Positions 1 through 8,202 of a stretch of DNA of 14,867 bases are shown here, in pieces. Numbering within the stretch: the stretch's first letter is position 1; each line of letters opens with the position of its first letter. Under the pieces are notes generated by a model that worked only from the letters and a program-made list of their open reading frames with translations, was not told where the DNA came from and made no database searches. Position numbers and translations under genes: made by a program. Source of the stretch: Jimgerdemannia flammicorona. Lineage: Eukaryota; Mucoromycota; Endogonomycetes; Endogonales; Endogonaceae. The stretch spans positions 1 through 14,867 of the forward strand of contig RBNI01003966.1 of assembly GCA_003990745.1 (NCBI GenBank), written 5' to 3'.

Positions 1-31
1 TTTTTTTTACGGACTCAAAGCCCCGCGGATT

Positions 32-60
32 TTTATTGGAAGGGAACCTAGACTATATAG
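32..60 (-). promoter_or_regulatory. LTR-type TATA box and polyadenylation signal
   Basis: Read on the minus strand, CTATATAG (53-60) is followed after 15 bp by AATAAA (32-37). The same compact TATA-to-AATAAA layout, with gaps of 18 and 19 bp, occurs in the Gypsy 5' LTR (12677-12707) and in the right-hand module (14698-14730). This supports a U3/R boundary here. A T-run at 1-8 would be an A-run on the minus strand, but it is too short and too near the window edge to interpret. Confidence 0.45.
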
Positions 61-244
61 GCCAAAACCCTCCCCCACCACCCATCGAACACTATCCCCC
101 CATTAACCTAGACTACTAAATTGTCCAGCAGTCCCACTGCTTCAGTTATGCCAGTCGAACACTGGCTAAGTCGACCCCCTTGACATAAACTAGACTTGTC
201 TGCTCGCCAGGGCTGGATCATCGTGAACACACGTGAGAGCACAC
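61..244 (-). other. Non-coding stretch after the left gene (putative U3)
   Basis: No open reading frame is convincing here. It contains short repeats: AACCTAGACTA at 45-55 and 105-115, TCGAACACT at 85-93 and 155-163, and a perfect 6-bp dyad GCCAGT/ACTGGC (150-155 and 161-166) around a 5-nt loop. CpG is frequent, so RIP-like decay is slight. Confidence 0.4.
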
Positions 245-1546
245 CTACGCATCGGATCTAGCAGCGCCGGGACTGAATAAAGAATAGCCCCCCAAACTCC
301 AAGTGAAAGCCCCAGGCAAAGAAAAACCCCCCAACTAACCAACAGAAAGCAAAATAGATTCAAAGCAGGTGAGTAAAGGACTTACACGCAGAACTCTCCT
401 CAAAAGGACTGACACATGGGCTAAGGTCTGAAAAGACCCCACTCCCACTCCCCGACTATCTGGATAGTCTTCGATGACATCACCATCAATGACATCATCT
501 CTGATGAAGTAGTTATCTAGGAAGAGAGGTTCGCGGATTACTTCTCCTTGTTGGCTGAGGTAATAATACATTGGAACTTCATCTCCATCCCACAGTATAG
601 CATCGTCTGTCTGATATGCTGGATAAGGTGTTGGTGGGTGAAGGAGGGGTGCATTGTCTTCGCTTTCATCGGATTCGCTGTCTGCATACCTTCTATAGGT
701 TACAGCACTATGAGTTGCGGGGTTGTAGTAAGCTGGCAGCTGTGGTTCATGTTGCTCATACTTGGGTGGTAGAGTTGTTGGTTCGATCTCGAGGGTTATC
801 TGAAGGTACAGGTTGTATTCTCCAGTCTCTTCATTGTAGTTGAAGTAATCGGGAGTGAATGCAGATTGGTATTCGTGCCAGTGGTCATTGTTCCAATAAG
901 TCTCATATGCTGTTATGAACTGTTGTAAGTTTATCGGCAAGGTTGGCGGTGTGATCAGAGTTGGTAGAGATCCTTGGCTTGAGGTCATGTCAGCATCAGA
1001 GGGATCATTGTCTTCTGCTTCGTCTTCATCAAAGTTGATTATATCGTAGATGTCCTTCATGGTGTATCCAACTTGGGGCATTTGCAGGATGTGGTCGTCG
1101 GGGTGTGGGAAGGTTCTGTCGGTAGTCTGAACGTACTCGAGATACTTGTGGTTGAGTTCTTGTATCATGTCATCGATTTGGCCATAGGACAGGGTAGCAA
1201 CCATTTTGCTAGTAGTAACTCGGAGGCAGGGAATAAAGATGCTGTACTCGTAGAAGAGTTCTCGGTGTTTGCAGGCGATAAGCTTCTGGTGTTGAGACAT
1301 CTGGGTAATGTCTTTATCCTGGTGGTATTCAACCATGTCTTCCAGGAGGCAGCTGATCTGGTAGTAGCTTGAGATTTGTCCGATCCAGTGGACCTCGTTA
1401 AGCATGTTCAGAGCGTTCCATCAGGCTTCCATGAAGTAGAGGGGTGCGAGGCTATGGATATTCATGAGGGGCAGAGGGGGTGTGGCTCGGTTGACAATGG
1501 CATTCCAAATGTCAGCATGGATGCAGTTGTAGATCTCGGTGGTCAT
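245..1546 (-). pseudogene. Unknown acidic protein, left copy, with one premature TGA and a predicted 3' intron
   Basis: I recognise no family. The start at 1546 is chosen because it follows a TATA box by about 70 bp, with an A/C-rich leader. The frame is open except for TGA at codon 42 (1421-1423), which one CpG-to-TpG change from CGA would give; no splice donor lies upstream to remove it. It continues in the same frame to codon 387 at 386. A 51-nt GT..AG intron (335-385, starting GTAAGT) would then join a 30-codon exon ending TAG at 245-247, giving about 416 codons. Without splicing the frame stops at 335. The protein is rich in Asp, Glu, Pro and Tyr, with no signal peptide or membrane segment. 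Motifs shared with the gene at 13639-14454 are YQISCLL (codons 62-68), IPCL (105-108) and RDDVIDGDVI (349-358). Paralogy is inferred from these spaced motifs. Confidence 0.6.
335..385 (-). other. Predicted spliceosomal intron
   Basis: On the minus strand it begins GTAAGT at 385 and ends TTAG at 335. It is 51 nt long, within the usual fungal range, and a multiple of three. The only in-frame stop is the TAG at the acceptor itself, and removing it opens 29 further codons. No ideal branch site is visible, so this rests on splice-site form and frame alone. Confidence 0.4.
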
Positions 1547-1615
1547 GTTTGTGTGTTTGGAAGTTGTGGTTGTTGTTTGTTTTGGTTCTCTGTTTTGACG
1601 CATCTCAGGGCTCAG

Positions 1616-1622
1616 TATATAT
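1616..1622 (-). promoter_or_regulatory. TATA box of the left gene
   Basis: TATATA-type sequence on the minus strand, 70 bp before the chosen ATG at 1546. The leader between them is A/C-rich, as in many fungal 5' UTRs. The equivalent box of the right gene lies 81 bp before its ATG. Confidence 0.55.
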
Positions 1623-1662
1623 GCATCTGTTCTTGATTGGTAAGATTCTGTTTGTGTGAACC

Positions 1663-1724
1663 TTGTGTTCCATGACTTCATATTGACTCAGCTTTGTGTG
1701 CTGTGACTTCTGTTTGACTCAGCT
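1663..1724 (-). repeat. Two 31-bp direct repeats, each with a TGAGTCA site
   Basis: Units 1663-1693 and 1694-1724 are adjacent and about three-quarters identical. Each holds TGACTCA (1684-1690 and 1715-1721), the palindrome-like site bound by fungal bZIP factors of the Gcn4/CPC1/AP-1 class, and each holds TGACTTC. They lie 62 and 93 bp upstream of the TATA box, in the position of enhancer repeats. Confidence 0.6.
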
Positions 1725-1733
1725 TCATGATCG

Positions 1734-1813
1734 CACAGGTGATTTCCAGATTTGTTCAGAGGTAACGTGCAATTTCAGTGGTTTGTTAAGAGGGTGACGT
1801 GTGATTTCTGTGG
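1734..1813 (-). repeat. About 2.5 copies of a 31-32-bp direct repeat
   Basis: Units 1751-1781 and 1782-1813 match well (both start TTTGTT, with GGTAACGTG or GGTGACGTG in the middle and TTTC.GTGG at the end). A partial unit at 1734-1750 precedes them. They lie just inside the TGTAAG end of the module, before the TGAGTCA repeats. Confidence 0.5.
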
Positions 1814-1834
1814 CTTAAAGGTTGTGCGCTTACA

Positions 1835-4240
1835 GGCATCCACTCCAACTCCGCAAAGCTTCTCCCTAGATTGCAATTCTCTGCTCCTTCCAGGGTCTCA
1901 GAAGGACTGACCCATAGACTGACAGATATATATCCAGGTACCGCACTACTTCCTCTACTGGGACAATTGTTCCAATAATGTCTCCTCCTACTAGTCTATT
2001 ACCTAATACTATTGTTTCACACTTGTACCAATTGAGCTGAGCTCCAGAGTAGACCTTATATCATTCCACTATCCTCTTGAGCTCCACAATATCCTCAATT
2101 GATCCCAGACTGACCACCATATCATCTGCAAAGGCACCAACTTTCCACCCAATACCATAGATGGAAAGTCTAACTATTTTCCTTCAAATCCTATCCATCA
2201 GTGGCTTCAAGGACAGAGCATACAAAATGGGGAATAGAGGGTCACTCTGAGGTACTCTCCTGCCCAGGAGAAAAGCCACCCCTCTGTGTCCATTGCAAAT
2301 GAGGGCAGCCCTACTCCTTTCCAGTAGGCTGATCATCACTTTCCTGAACTGAGGATATACACCGATTCTATCCAGTACCCTTACCAACCAGGTCCATCAC
2401 ACTCAGTCATATGCCTTTTCCTGATCCAGAAAGACCAGTTGACCATCCAGTCCACATACCCATACTCTCTCAATAACCCCATGCACCCAGGCTGTGCCAT
2501 CCCTAATAAGCTGACCTCCTACAAAGCCATGCTGCTCCTCACCCAGGACCTGCTGGGCCATACTCTGCAGTCTAGCAACCACTACCTTAGTGACCAACTT
2601 TCTGTCCATATCCAGCAGCATAATCGGTCTCCAGTTCTTCCAGTCCTCCCTCCTCTCTTTGTTCTTAAAAATCAGTATCACCAGCCCTAGATCCTGCTCC
2701 CCCACCCATCTCTCAGACTGTAGTATCAGATTGCACAATGCTGTCAACTCTCCCAGTATTCCAGGAACTCCCACCATCTTCTTCCAGAAGTCCCAGGGCA
2801 GACCATCCTCCCCCGGTACTATATCTAAAGTAGTCGTAGCAAGTACCTGGTAAACCTCCTCCTCCTGAACTGGTGATATCAAGTCACCTAGTCCTTCTAC
2901 TTGTGGTGGGTGCCAGTCCTCCAGAGTATGGTCAATGGCAGCATCATCTGCTCTATCCTCCTCCTCACTCCAAAGTCCACTCCAGTACCCCTTCAATACT
3001 CCGAGAATATCTTGTATACCATATACTAGCAAACCATCAGGTGCCTCTACTCCCTCTCATCTCTGCTTCACTCTCCTTGCCTGAAGGGCCCTCATGAGAT
3101 ACTTCAAAGGCCTTTCTCCTTCCTCCTGCCCCTGCTATCATAACTTTGCCATCAGGCCCTGCACTGTGCTTCCTTCTCATCTCTCAGCACCTGTTGTAAT
3201 TCCCCAATTTCCATTTTCACCTACATTACTCTCCAGTCCTCCCTCCCCTCTCACACCACCAGATCAGTCCAAATCTCCAAAATCCTAGTCAATCTAGCAG
3301 AAGCCCATCTCATCTTTCTTCTCCTCTATCTTCCAGCCACTTTGCCAGCCTTGCTCCAGTAGGCCCTGGTAGCCTCTTTCAACCTCAACCATCTGGCACT
3401 GACTGGGGCACCCTTCTGTATCCAGCCCTCTACCTTCTGTTGAATTTCTACTGCCCACTTATCCCACAACATCTTATCAGCTAGCAAAGAGAAATTGAGG
3501 TGCCAATGTCCAGACCCATCCCCACTCTCCCCAAAATGTCTCTGCCCTAACAAACCTCAATGATCTGATCATGGGTACTACTCAATCTCCAATGACTTCC
3601 ACACATTGAGGCCCCAGCAGCTCACCATCAAAATCTAGTCAATCCTTGTCCCCAGGCCTCTCGTCCAATGTGTGTATACCCTCCTGTCACCCCAAAACCC
3701 CCTACCAGCATCCATCAGAGCACTCAACCTTTCCACCTCCTCCTATGCCTCCAGCCCTCCACTCCTACCCTCAGCCCCCCACCCTCTGTCGGTCCTATCT
3801 ACTAGTACATCTCTGACCATATTGAAGTCCCCACCAAGCAAGTCTATGCCCACCTCTGTGAGGACCCCACTCTCCCCGAGGCCCTTCACTCAATCTATAT
3901 GCTCAATCCTCACAGCAGAGCAGTAGCAGGAATCCACCATAGTTGGCTCCCAGTCTGCTTATATCTATTCTCCTCAAACTAGCCTATTACTCCAGTTCCT
4001 TACATCCCGGATCTCCCCTCTGTCCCTCCAAACCAGAATCCCAACCTTCCCCATCCAAACTACCTCCCCTCCCCATTTCTTTGTCCATTCTAGCCCTTCC
4101 AAGTCATCCTCACATCTGACATCCTACAAAAGAAAGAGATTGGCCTCCAATCTCTTTAGCCAAGTAAAAATATTCTGGTGCTAGAAAGACCCCCATAGCC
4201 CATTCACATTCAAAGAAAAAATGTTGATTGTATTATTCAT
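1835..4240 (-). pseudogene. LINE ORF2: endonuclease and reverse transcriptase, truncated and broken
   Basis: The start ATG at 4240 opens INIFSLNVNGL, a usual first strand of APE endonucleases. Endonuclease motifs GDFN (3821-3832) and SDH (3560-3568) lie in the same frame as the ATG. A frameshift falls between about 3300 and 3030. The RT then runs in one frame: NWRPIMLL and QHGFVGGQLIRD, FLDQEKAYD (motif A, near 2405-2430), GRRVPQSDPLFPILY (motif B, near 2240-2280), and the catalytic FADD (2121-2132). Stops are TGA twice just after the AYD motif, TGA near 2060 and TAG near 1870, each explicable by a single C-to-T or G-to-A change. The protein would nick target DNA and copy the LINE RNA, but it cannot be made from this copy. 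It ends abruptly at 1835. Confidence 0.85.
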
Positions 4241-4253
4241 AAGGAAGATTATA

Positions 4254-6304
4254 TTATTTCAAATGAGTCCTCTACTGCTCCATGTCTACTTCCTCCTGTG
4301 CCTTATCCAGGTTGCACTCTGCAATAGCTTCTGCCTCCTCGGCACTCTTAGCCTCTAATTCAGCCAGGATCTCAGCCATTTCCTCATCCTCCTTTTCCTC
4401 AAACTCCTCACAGTACTCTAAACAAGCCTCTTATTAGAGCTACAGTCCATGCCGCTTAGCCCAACAGTGGGCAGCCTGCTCACCCACCATAACTGCCAGA
4501 GCAGCCTCTCTCTCCTTATCAACCTCATACCCCTCCTCCTCTAAGTAAACTGCCAGAATTTCTACCTTCAATGCCACTACCACTCCATTGCCCTGCAGGA
4601 TCCTTGTCCAATACTCATCACTCATCACTCTGAGGTCTACTTCTCCTAGCTCTTCTGCTACCAAGTTATTCATCATCCGGTACATCCAGAGCAGATTCCC
4701 CACCTTCTTCCCTCCTGGGGTCACTGGCCTCCCTCCATCCAACATCATAGTATCAGCCCCTATACTCGCCAACTCATTCCATCCCTCCTCTGGGACATCC
4801 ACCAATTCCTCTTCTCCAGTCACCTCTACCAATCCCCCCTTCTCCACATTTGGGACTCCAAAGTATACCTACTGAGCACCATGCATCAGCACATCCTCCA
4901 CCATTCTATCTCTTGCTACTGGTCCCCTTCTGATAAGGGGGGAGGATAAAGGTGAATCCTCCCAGGTTTCCTCCTAAACCTCAAATGTACCATCCTCATA
5001 TGGATTCTTGCTTGGTACCTTCTCAGTCTCCTCTAGACCCCCCTCCTCATTCCCCCACTACCAGCAGTCTAGACACTCGCCTCAGTACCTCTAGTGGTTG
5101 CACTACCTCCTGCCTTCCTTTTTGCCTCTGCTCCCATTTTCTCCAACAACTCCCTCTGCCTTCTGTGCCCTTGGGACCTCTCCCACACCTCCTTATTGAT
5201 GTGGACTCACTTCCCTCCAACCACCTCAAGATGCATCAACTCCTCAAATGCCTTCTATGCCTTCGCTCTCCTCTCCACCACCCCACTCATCTCCTCCAGT
5301 ACTTCCAACAAATCCTCCTCCTCCTCCTCACTCCCCTTCACTCTTATCACCTTATACATAAAAGCCCCCCACACCATCACCAAGGGCCAGTCTCGAGCCT
5401 TTCCAGTAGCCTCCCTCTCTGTCAACCGAATCCTGACATCAACATCCTCTATCTAGAGAGAGGTTCCTTCTCACACTCTGAACCCAATATCGACCACCTC
5501 CCCATACTTCGCCATGATCTCCTCGACTCTCTTCCTCGTCTCTACAGCAGTAACAGTGGGAACTCCTTTTACCAGAAGCTGCACTACTCTTGGGTCCCAC
5601 CTCAGGCATCTCACTATCAGTATACACACCTTACCCACTATCATCTCAGCCTTCAAAGCCTCCTCCAATGGCCCAGTCTCCTCAAATCCCACCTCCACCC
5701 CTTCTAGGTCCTTCAGAAACTTAACAGATACAGTGCTACTCATCTGCTTTATGATTAGCCCCAGAACCATTTTTGCCATCACTGCCAAGCCCTGGAAGCA
5801 CATTGTGACTACAAATTCCGAGATCAACTTCTTGAGTAATGGGGCTACTGCCAGTCCCATTATATCATCCACCAAGTCTCCAGGCCTTGTGCCCTTCCCA
5901 CTGCTCAGTCCATTATCAGCAGTCCCATCTAGATTTTTTTCCAGATCATCCATCACACCCCTATCAGCAGTCCCTGCCTCAGTCGCTATCCCCTCAGCTC
6001 CAACCCTATGGCCCTCCAGGGAGGTACCCCCATGAGGCTGCTGCCTTGTAGCCCTCACTGGCCCCTTCCCCCCCTTCAGCCAGCTCTCCAGTCCAGCTCT
6101 CTGCTGACCCCCCTTCACCTTCTCCGCAAAGCTCACTCTACCAGACCCTTGACCTCCAGCTCCACCCCCTCCTCCACTATGTCCTCCCACCAGCAAGCCC
6201 CTCATACTACCCCCCAAGCTGGGGCCTCTCCCCACTTACTGCCATTTGAATGCTCCAGGGCCACCCTGCCCAGTATGTACCTCAGAATGCTCATTGGTTG
6301 CCAT
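4254..6304 (-). pseudogene. LINE ORF1 (nucleic-acid-binding, gag-like), broken
   Basis: The start ATG at 6304 begins MATNEHSEVHTG. A stop follows after about 22 codons, and the frame then runs 254 codons (6235-5471) through a Gly-rich region to a segment ending YGEVVDIGFRV. That segment, with VKGVPTVTAVETRKRVEEIM before it, has the look of an RRM-like fold, which is inference. Further stops and one frameshift near 5000 separate it from a 135-codon Glu-rich part (4847-4440) and an acidic, coiled-coil-like C-terminus ending near 4254. I see no CCHC zinc knuckle. ORF1 proteins of LINEs bind element RNA. The position, 14 bp before ORF2, fits. The many C-rich plus-strand frames here are its antisense shadows. 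Confidence 0.7.
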
Positions 6305-6399
6305 GATACTAGTAGTTTGTCTCCAGAAACTGTGTTGAAAGTATTGCCAAAAGGTTGTGTAACCTAAATGTTACCAGAGAGAGATGTAATCTAGTCTTC

Positions 6400-7646
6400 T
6401 TTTTCCATATCTGGCTATGAGTTTAGTAGCTGTCCCAACTTGAAGTATTCTTGAAACTTAGTTTAGTTCTGGTAGGCTTTGAAGTATGAGATTTATAATA
6501 AGTGTGTCTGGACTATGCTCTATATACTATCAAAGGATTCTTCTATGGTCAGTAGCTCAGTAGTATACCATTGTCTTTCTATAGCTTACTGTATAGCACT
6601 GATGATCTTGAGGGCTGTGGTAGTACTTTATTAGTTAGCCATAATACTTCTTGAGTTGGTTTTGGTAAATAGTAGTAAAGATAATTATACCTGAGAGTTT
6701 TTGTAGCCAAAAGGTGGTTCTTTTTATATCTTATACTAAGTAAGGTTTTTCTCACTTGAACTCCAGTTTTCATGATCATAAAGCTTCTACTATATTCTAA
6801 TATATCAGAACTTTATTTTCTATCTTAATATTCTCCAGAGACTTGTAAATCTTTTCTACATTATTCTATTGTAGTATCTATACCTTAGTTATATAATCAT
6901 CAGCCTTCTTCCTGATTTGGTATAGTCTTTATATCTTTATATCTATATATTCCCATCTAGTATCTCTATTGAACAATAGAGTTTCTTGAGAACTTTCTTC
7001 TTCAAATAGTATTTCTTGAGGAGTAAAATGGTACTTTGTGATCAGATATCCCAGAGAGTAGATAATACTATTGGCAGATAGTGATCTCAATTTTTATAGT
7101 TATTATAGATCTTGGTGATAACATTCTTGAGAGTCTTATTAGTTCTTTCTACTTGTCTATTTTCTTAAAGATAATATGCTATAGTCTAAATGTGGACTTA
7201 TACTTCTTATAGAGAACCTTAAAGAACTAGCTCACGAATTCTGTTCCTCTATCTGTAGTTACTTGTACTGAGGTCTTGAATCAGCAGACAATTTATTTAT
7301 AGAAGAAATTAGCAATTGACTATATATTGACTTTCTTAAGGGGTCCTGTCTCTATCTATTTTATGAAAAGGTCTACAATAACTATGATATATTAGTTGTC
7401 CATCAAAGTCAAGAGTAGAGGGCTGATTATATCTATTACAATATGTGCAAAGGATACTAGTTTAATGTGTGCTGATCTCAGAATCTGATTTCATTAGTCT
7501 TATTTCTGTTTCTGATATTTATCACAGGTCTTGACAAATTGTCTAATATCTTTCTCCATTTCTAACTACTACATTGTTCTTCTTACTTTATTATATATAT
7601 TTATTCCTCCTAGTTGACCAAGTTTGTATATAGCACTCTGAACAAG
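6400..7646 (-). pseudogene. Gypsy integrase (3' part of pol), decayed
   Basis: The zinc-binding end is visible as LGQLGGIN, then FVKTC and CDKYQ (7515-7526), where the last Cys of the HHCC finger is now Tyr. The catalytic core follows: first Asp in VIDIISPL (7431-7433), second Asp in TTDRGTEF (7251-7253), 60 codons apart in the same frame, and Glu in QVERTNKTL (7147-7149). The last gap is about 35 residues if one single-base indel is allowed. Integrase inserts the element cDNA into the host genome. Beyond about 6900 the frame is broken by many stops; I cannot tell whether a chromodomain was present. The reading frame continues upstream across the inserted TTAA element to the RNase H. Confidence 0.85.
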
Positions 7647-8202
7647 TTAATCTGGATGGGATTCAGATGGGATCTGAATCCCATCTGGATGGATTCAAAT
7701 CAATGATTGTTTTGATTTCCAAATTAGACAATTAAATGTTTACATCAATAACTCGATGAATAATCATCCAAATTTGATGATCTTGGTGTCATTTGAAAGC
7801 TCTTAATAAGGCCTTTCTAATGATACCAAGAACATTAAAATCGGATTATGTATTGCCGAGATATTAAGGAAACCGTTCCATTTGACAAAATTTCCAAAAT
7901 CAGCAAATCAAATAATTTCCAAAATCAGCAATTCAGACGTTTTTCTTTATAACTCAGCAACACATAATTTGATTTCAATGTTCTTAGTATCATTAGATAG
8001 GCCTTATTAAGGGCTTTCAAATGACACTAAGATCATCAAATTTAGATGATTATTCATCAAGTTATTGATGTAAATATTTAATTGTCTAATTTGGAAATTA
8101 AAACAATTGTTGATTCAAATCCATTCAGATGGGATTCAAATCTCATCCAAGTTGATCCAGATAGGATTCAATCCAAATTAATCTGAATTCTATCTGGATT
8201 AA
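7647..8202. mobile_element. TTAA-flanked fold-back (MITE-like) element
   Basis: The element proper is 7651-8198, flanked by TTAA at 7647-7650 and 8199-8202. Its arms, 7651-7869 and 7945-8198, are inverted copies of each other; almost all differences are transitions, as RIP would leave. The ends read TCTGGAT and, from the other side, TCCAGAT, both reachable from a TCCGGAT ancestor by CpG decay. Near the ends the motif GGATGGGATT recurs several times in both directions. The centre (7870-7944) is non-coding. Removing the element and one TTAA rejoins the Gypsy pol frame without a shift. TTAA duplication is known for piggyBac-type transposons; assignment to that group is inference. No transposase is encoded. 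Confidence 0.8.
7889..7931. repeat. 18-bp direct repeat in the centre of the fold-back element
   Basis: AATTTCCAAAATCAGCAA occurs at 7889-7906 and again at 7914-7931, separated by 7 bp. It lies between the two inverted arms. Confidence 0.7.

Larger units (their letters stand above)
1..1834 (-). mobile_element. LTR-like, gene-bearing module, left copy (partial, runs off the window)
   Basis: On the minus strand this unit starts at 1834 with TGTAAGCGC, exactly where the LINE reading frame to its right is lost. It then holds tandem repeats (1663-1813), a TATA box (1616-1622), a gene (1546-245), and a second TATA-like CTATATAG (53-60) followed by AATAAA (32-37). A TG-start, a U3 with repeats, and a closely spaced TATA/AATAAA pair are usual for a fungal LTR. 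A protein gene inside an LTR is not usual. Many CpG dinucleotides survive, unlike in the LINE and Gypsy neighbours. The other end lies outside the window, so LTR identity is inferred. It could also be a different element or a host gene next to an LTR fragment. Confidence 0.5.
1835..6360 (-). mobile_element. Non-LTR retrotransposon (LINE; APE endonuclease type, Tad/I-like), 3' part missing
   Basis: Two consecutive genes on the minus strand: a Gly- and Glu-rich ORF1, then after 14 bp an ORF2 with an apurinic-type endonuclease and a reverse transcriptase. This is the standard fungal LINE plan. The 5' edge is not sharp: about 60 bp precede the ORF1 start before sequence that still reads like Gypsy. 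The 3' side stops within the RT C-terminal region at 1835, where the gene-bearing module begins, so any RNase H domain and tail are lost or lie beyond the window. Stops and frameshifts show that it is dead. Confidence 0.85.

Noticed and set aside
1..8. T-run as the poly(A) tail of a minus-strand retrocopy
   Set aside because: Only eight bases at the window edge; cannot be distinguished from chance.
548..1636. Plus-strand frames of 74-99 codons
   Set aside because: Antisense to the left gene, which has a promoter, a long frame and a paralogue.
2439..3288. Several short plus-strand frames
   Set aside because: Antisense to the LINE RT, which has clear ordered motifs on the minus strand.
4952..5707. 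Long plus-strand frame rich in Pro, Ser, Leu and His, and similar C-rich frames at 5514-6035 and 5839-6367
   Set aside because: They are antisense to the LINE ORF1, whose purine-rich coding strand gives long open but low-complexity frames on the other side.
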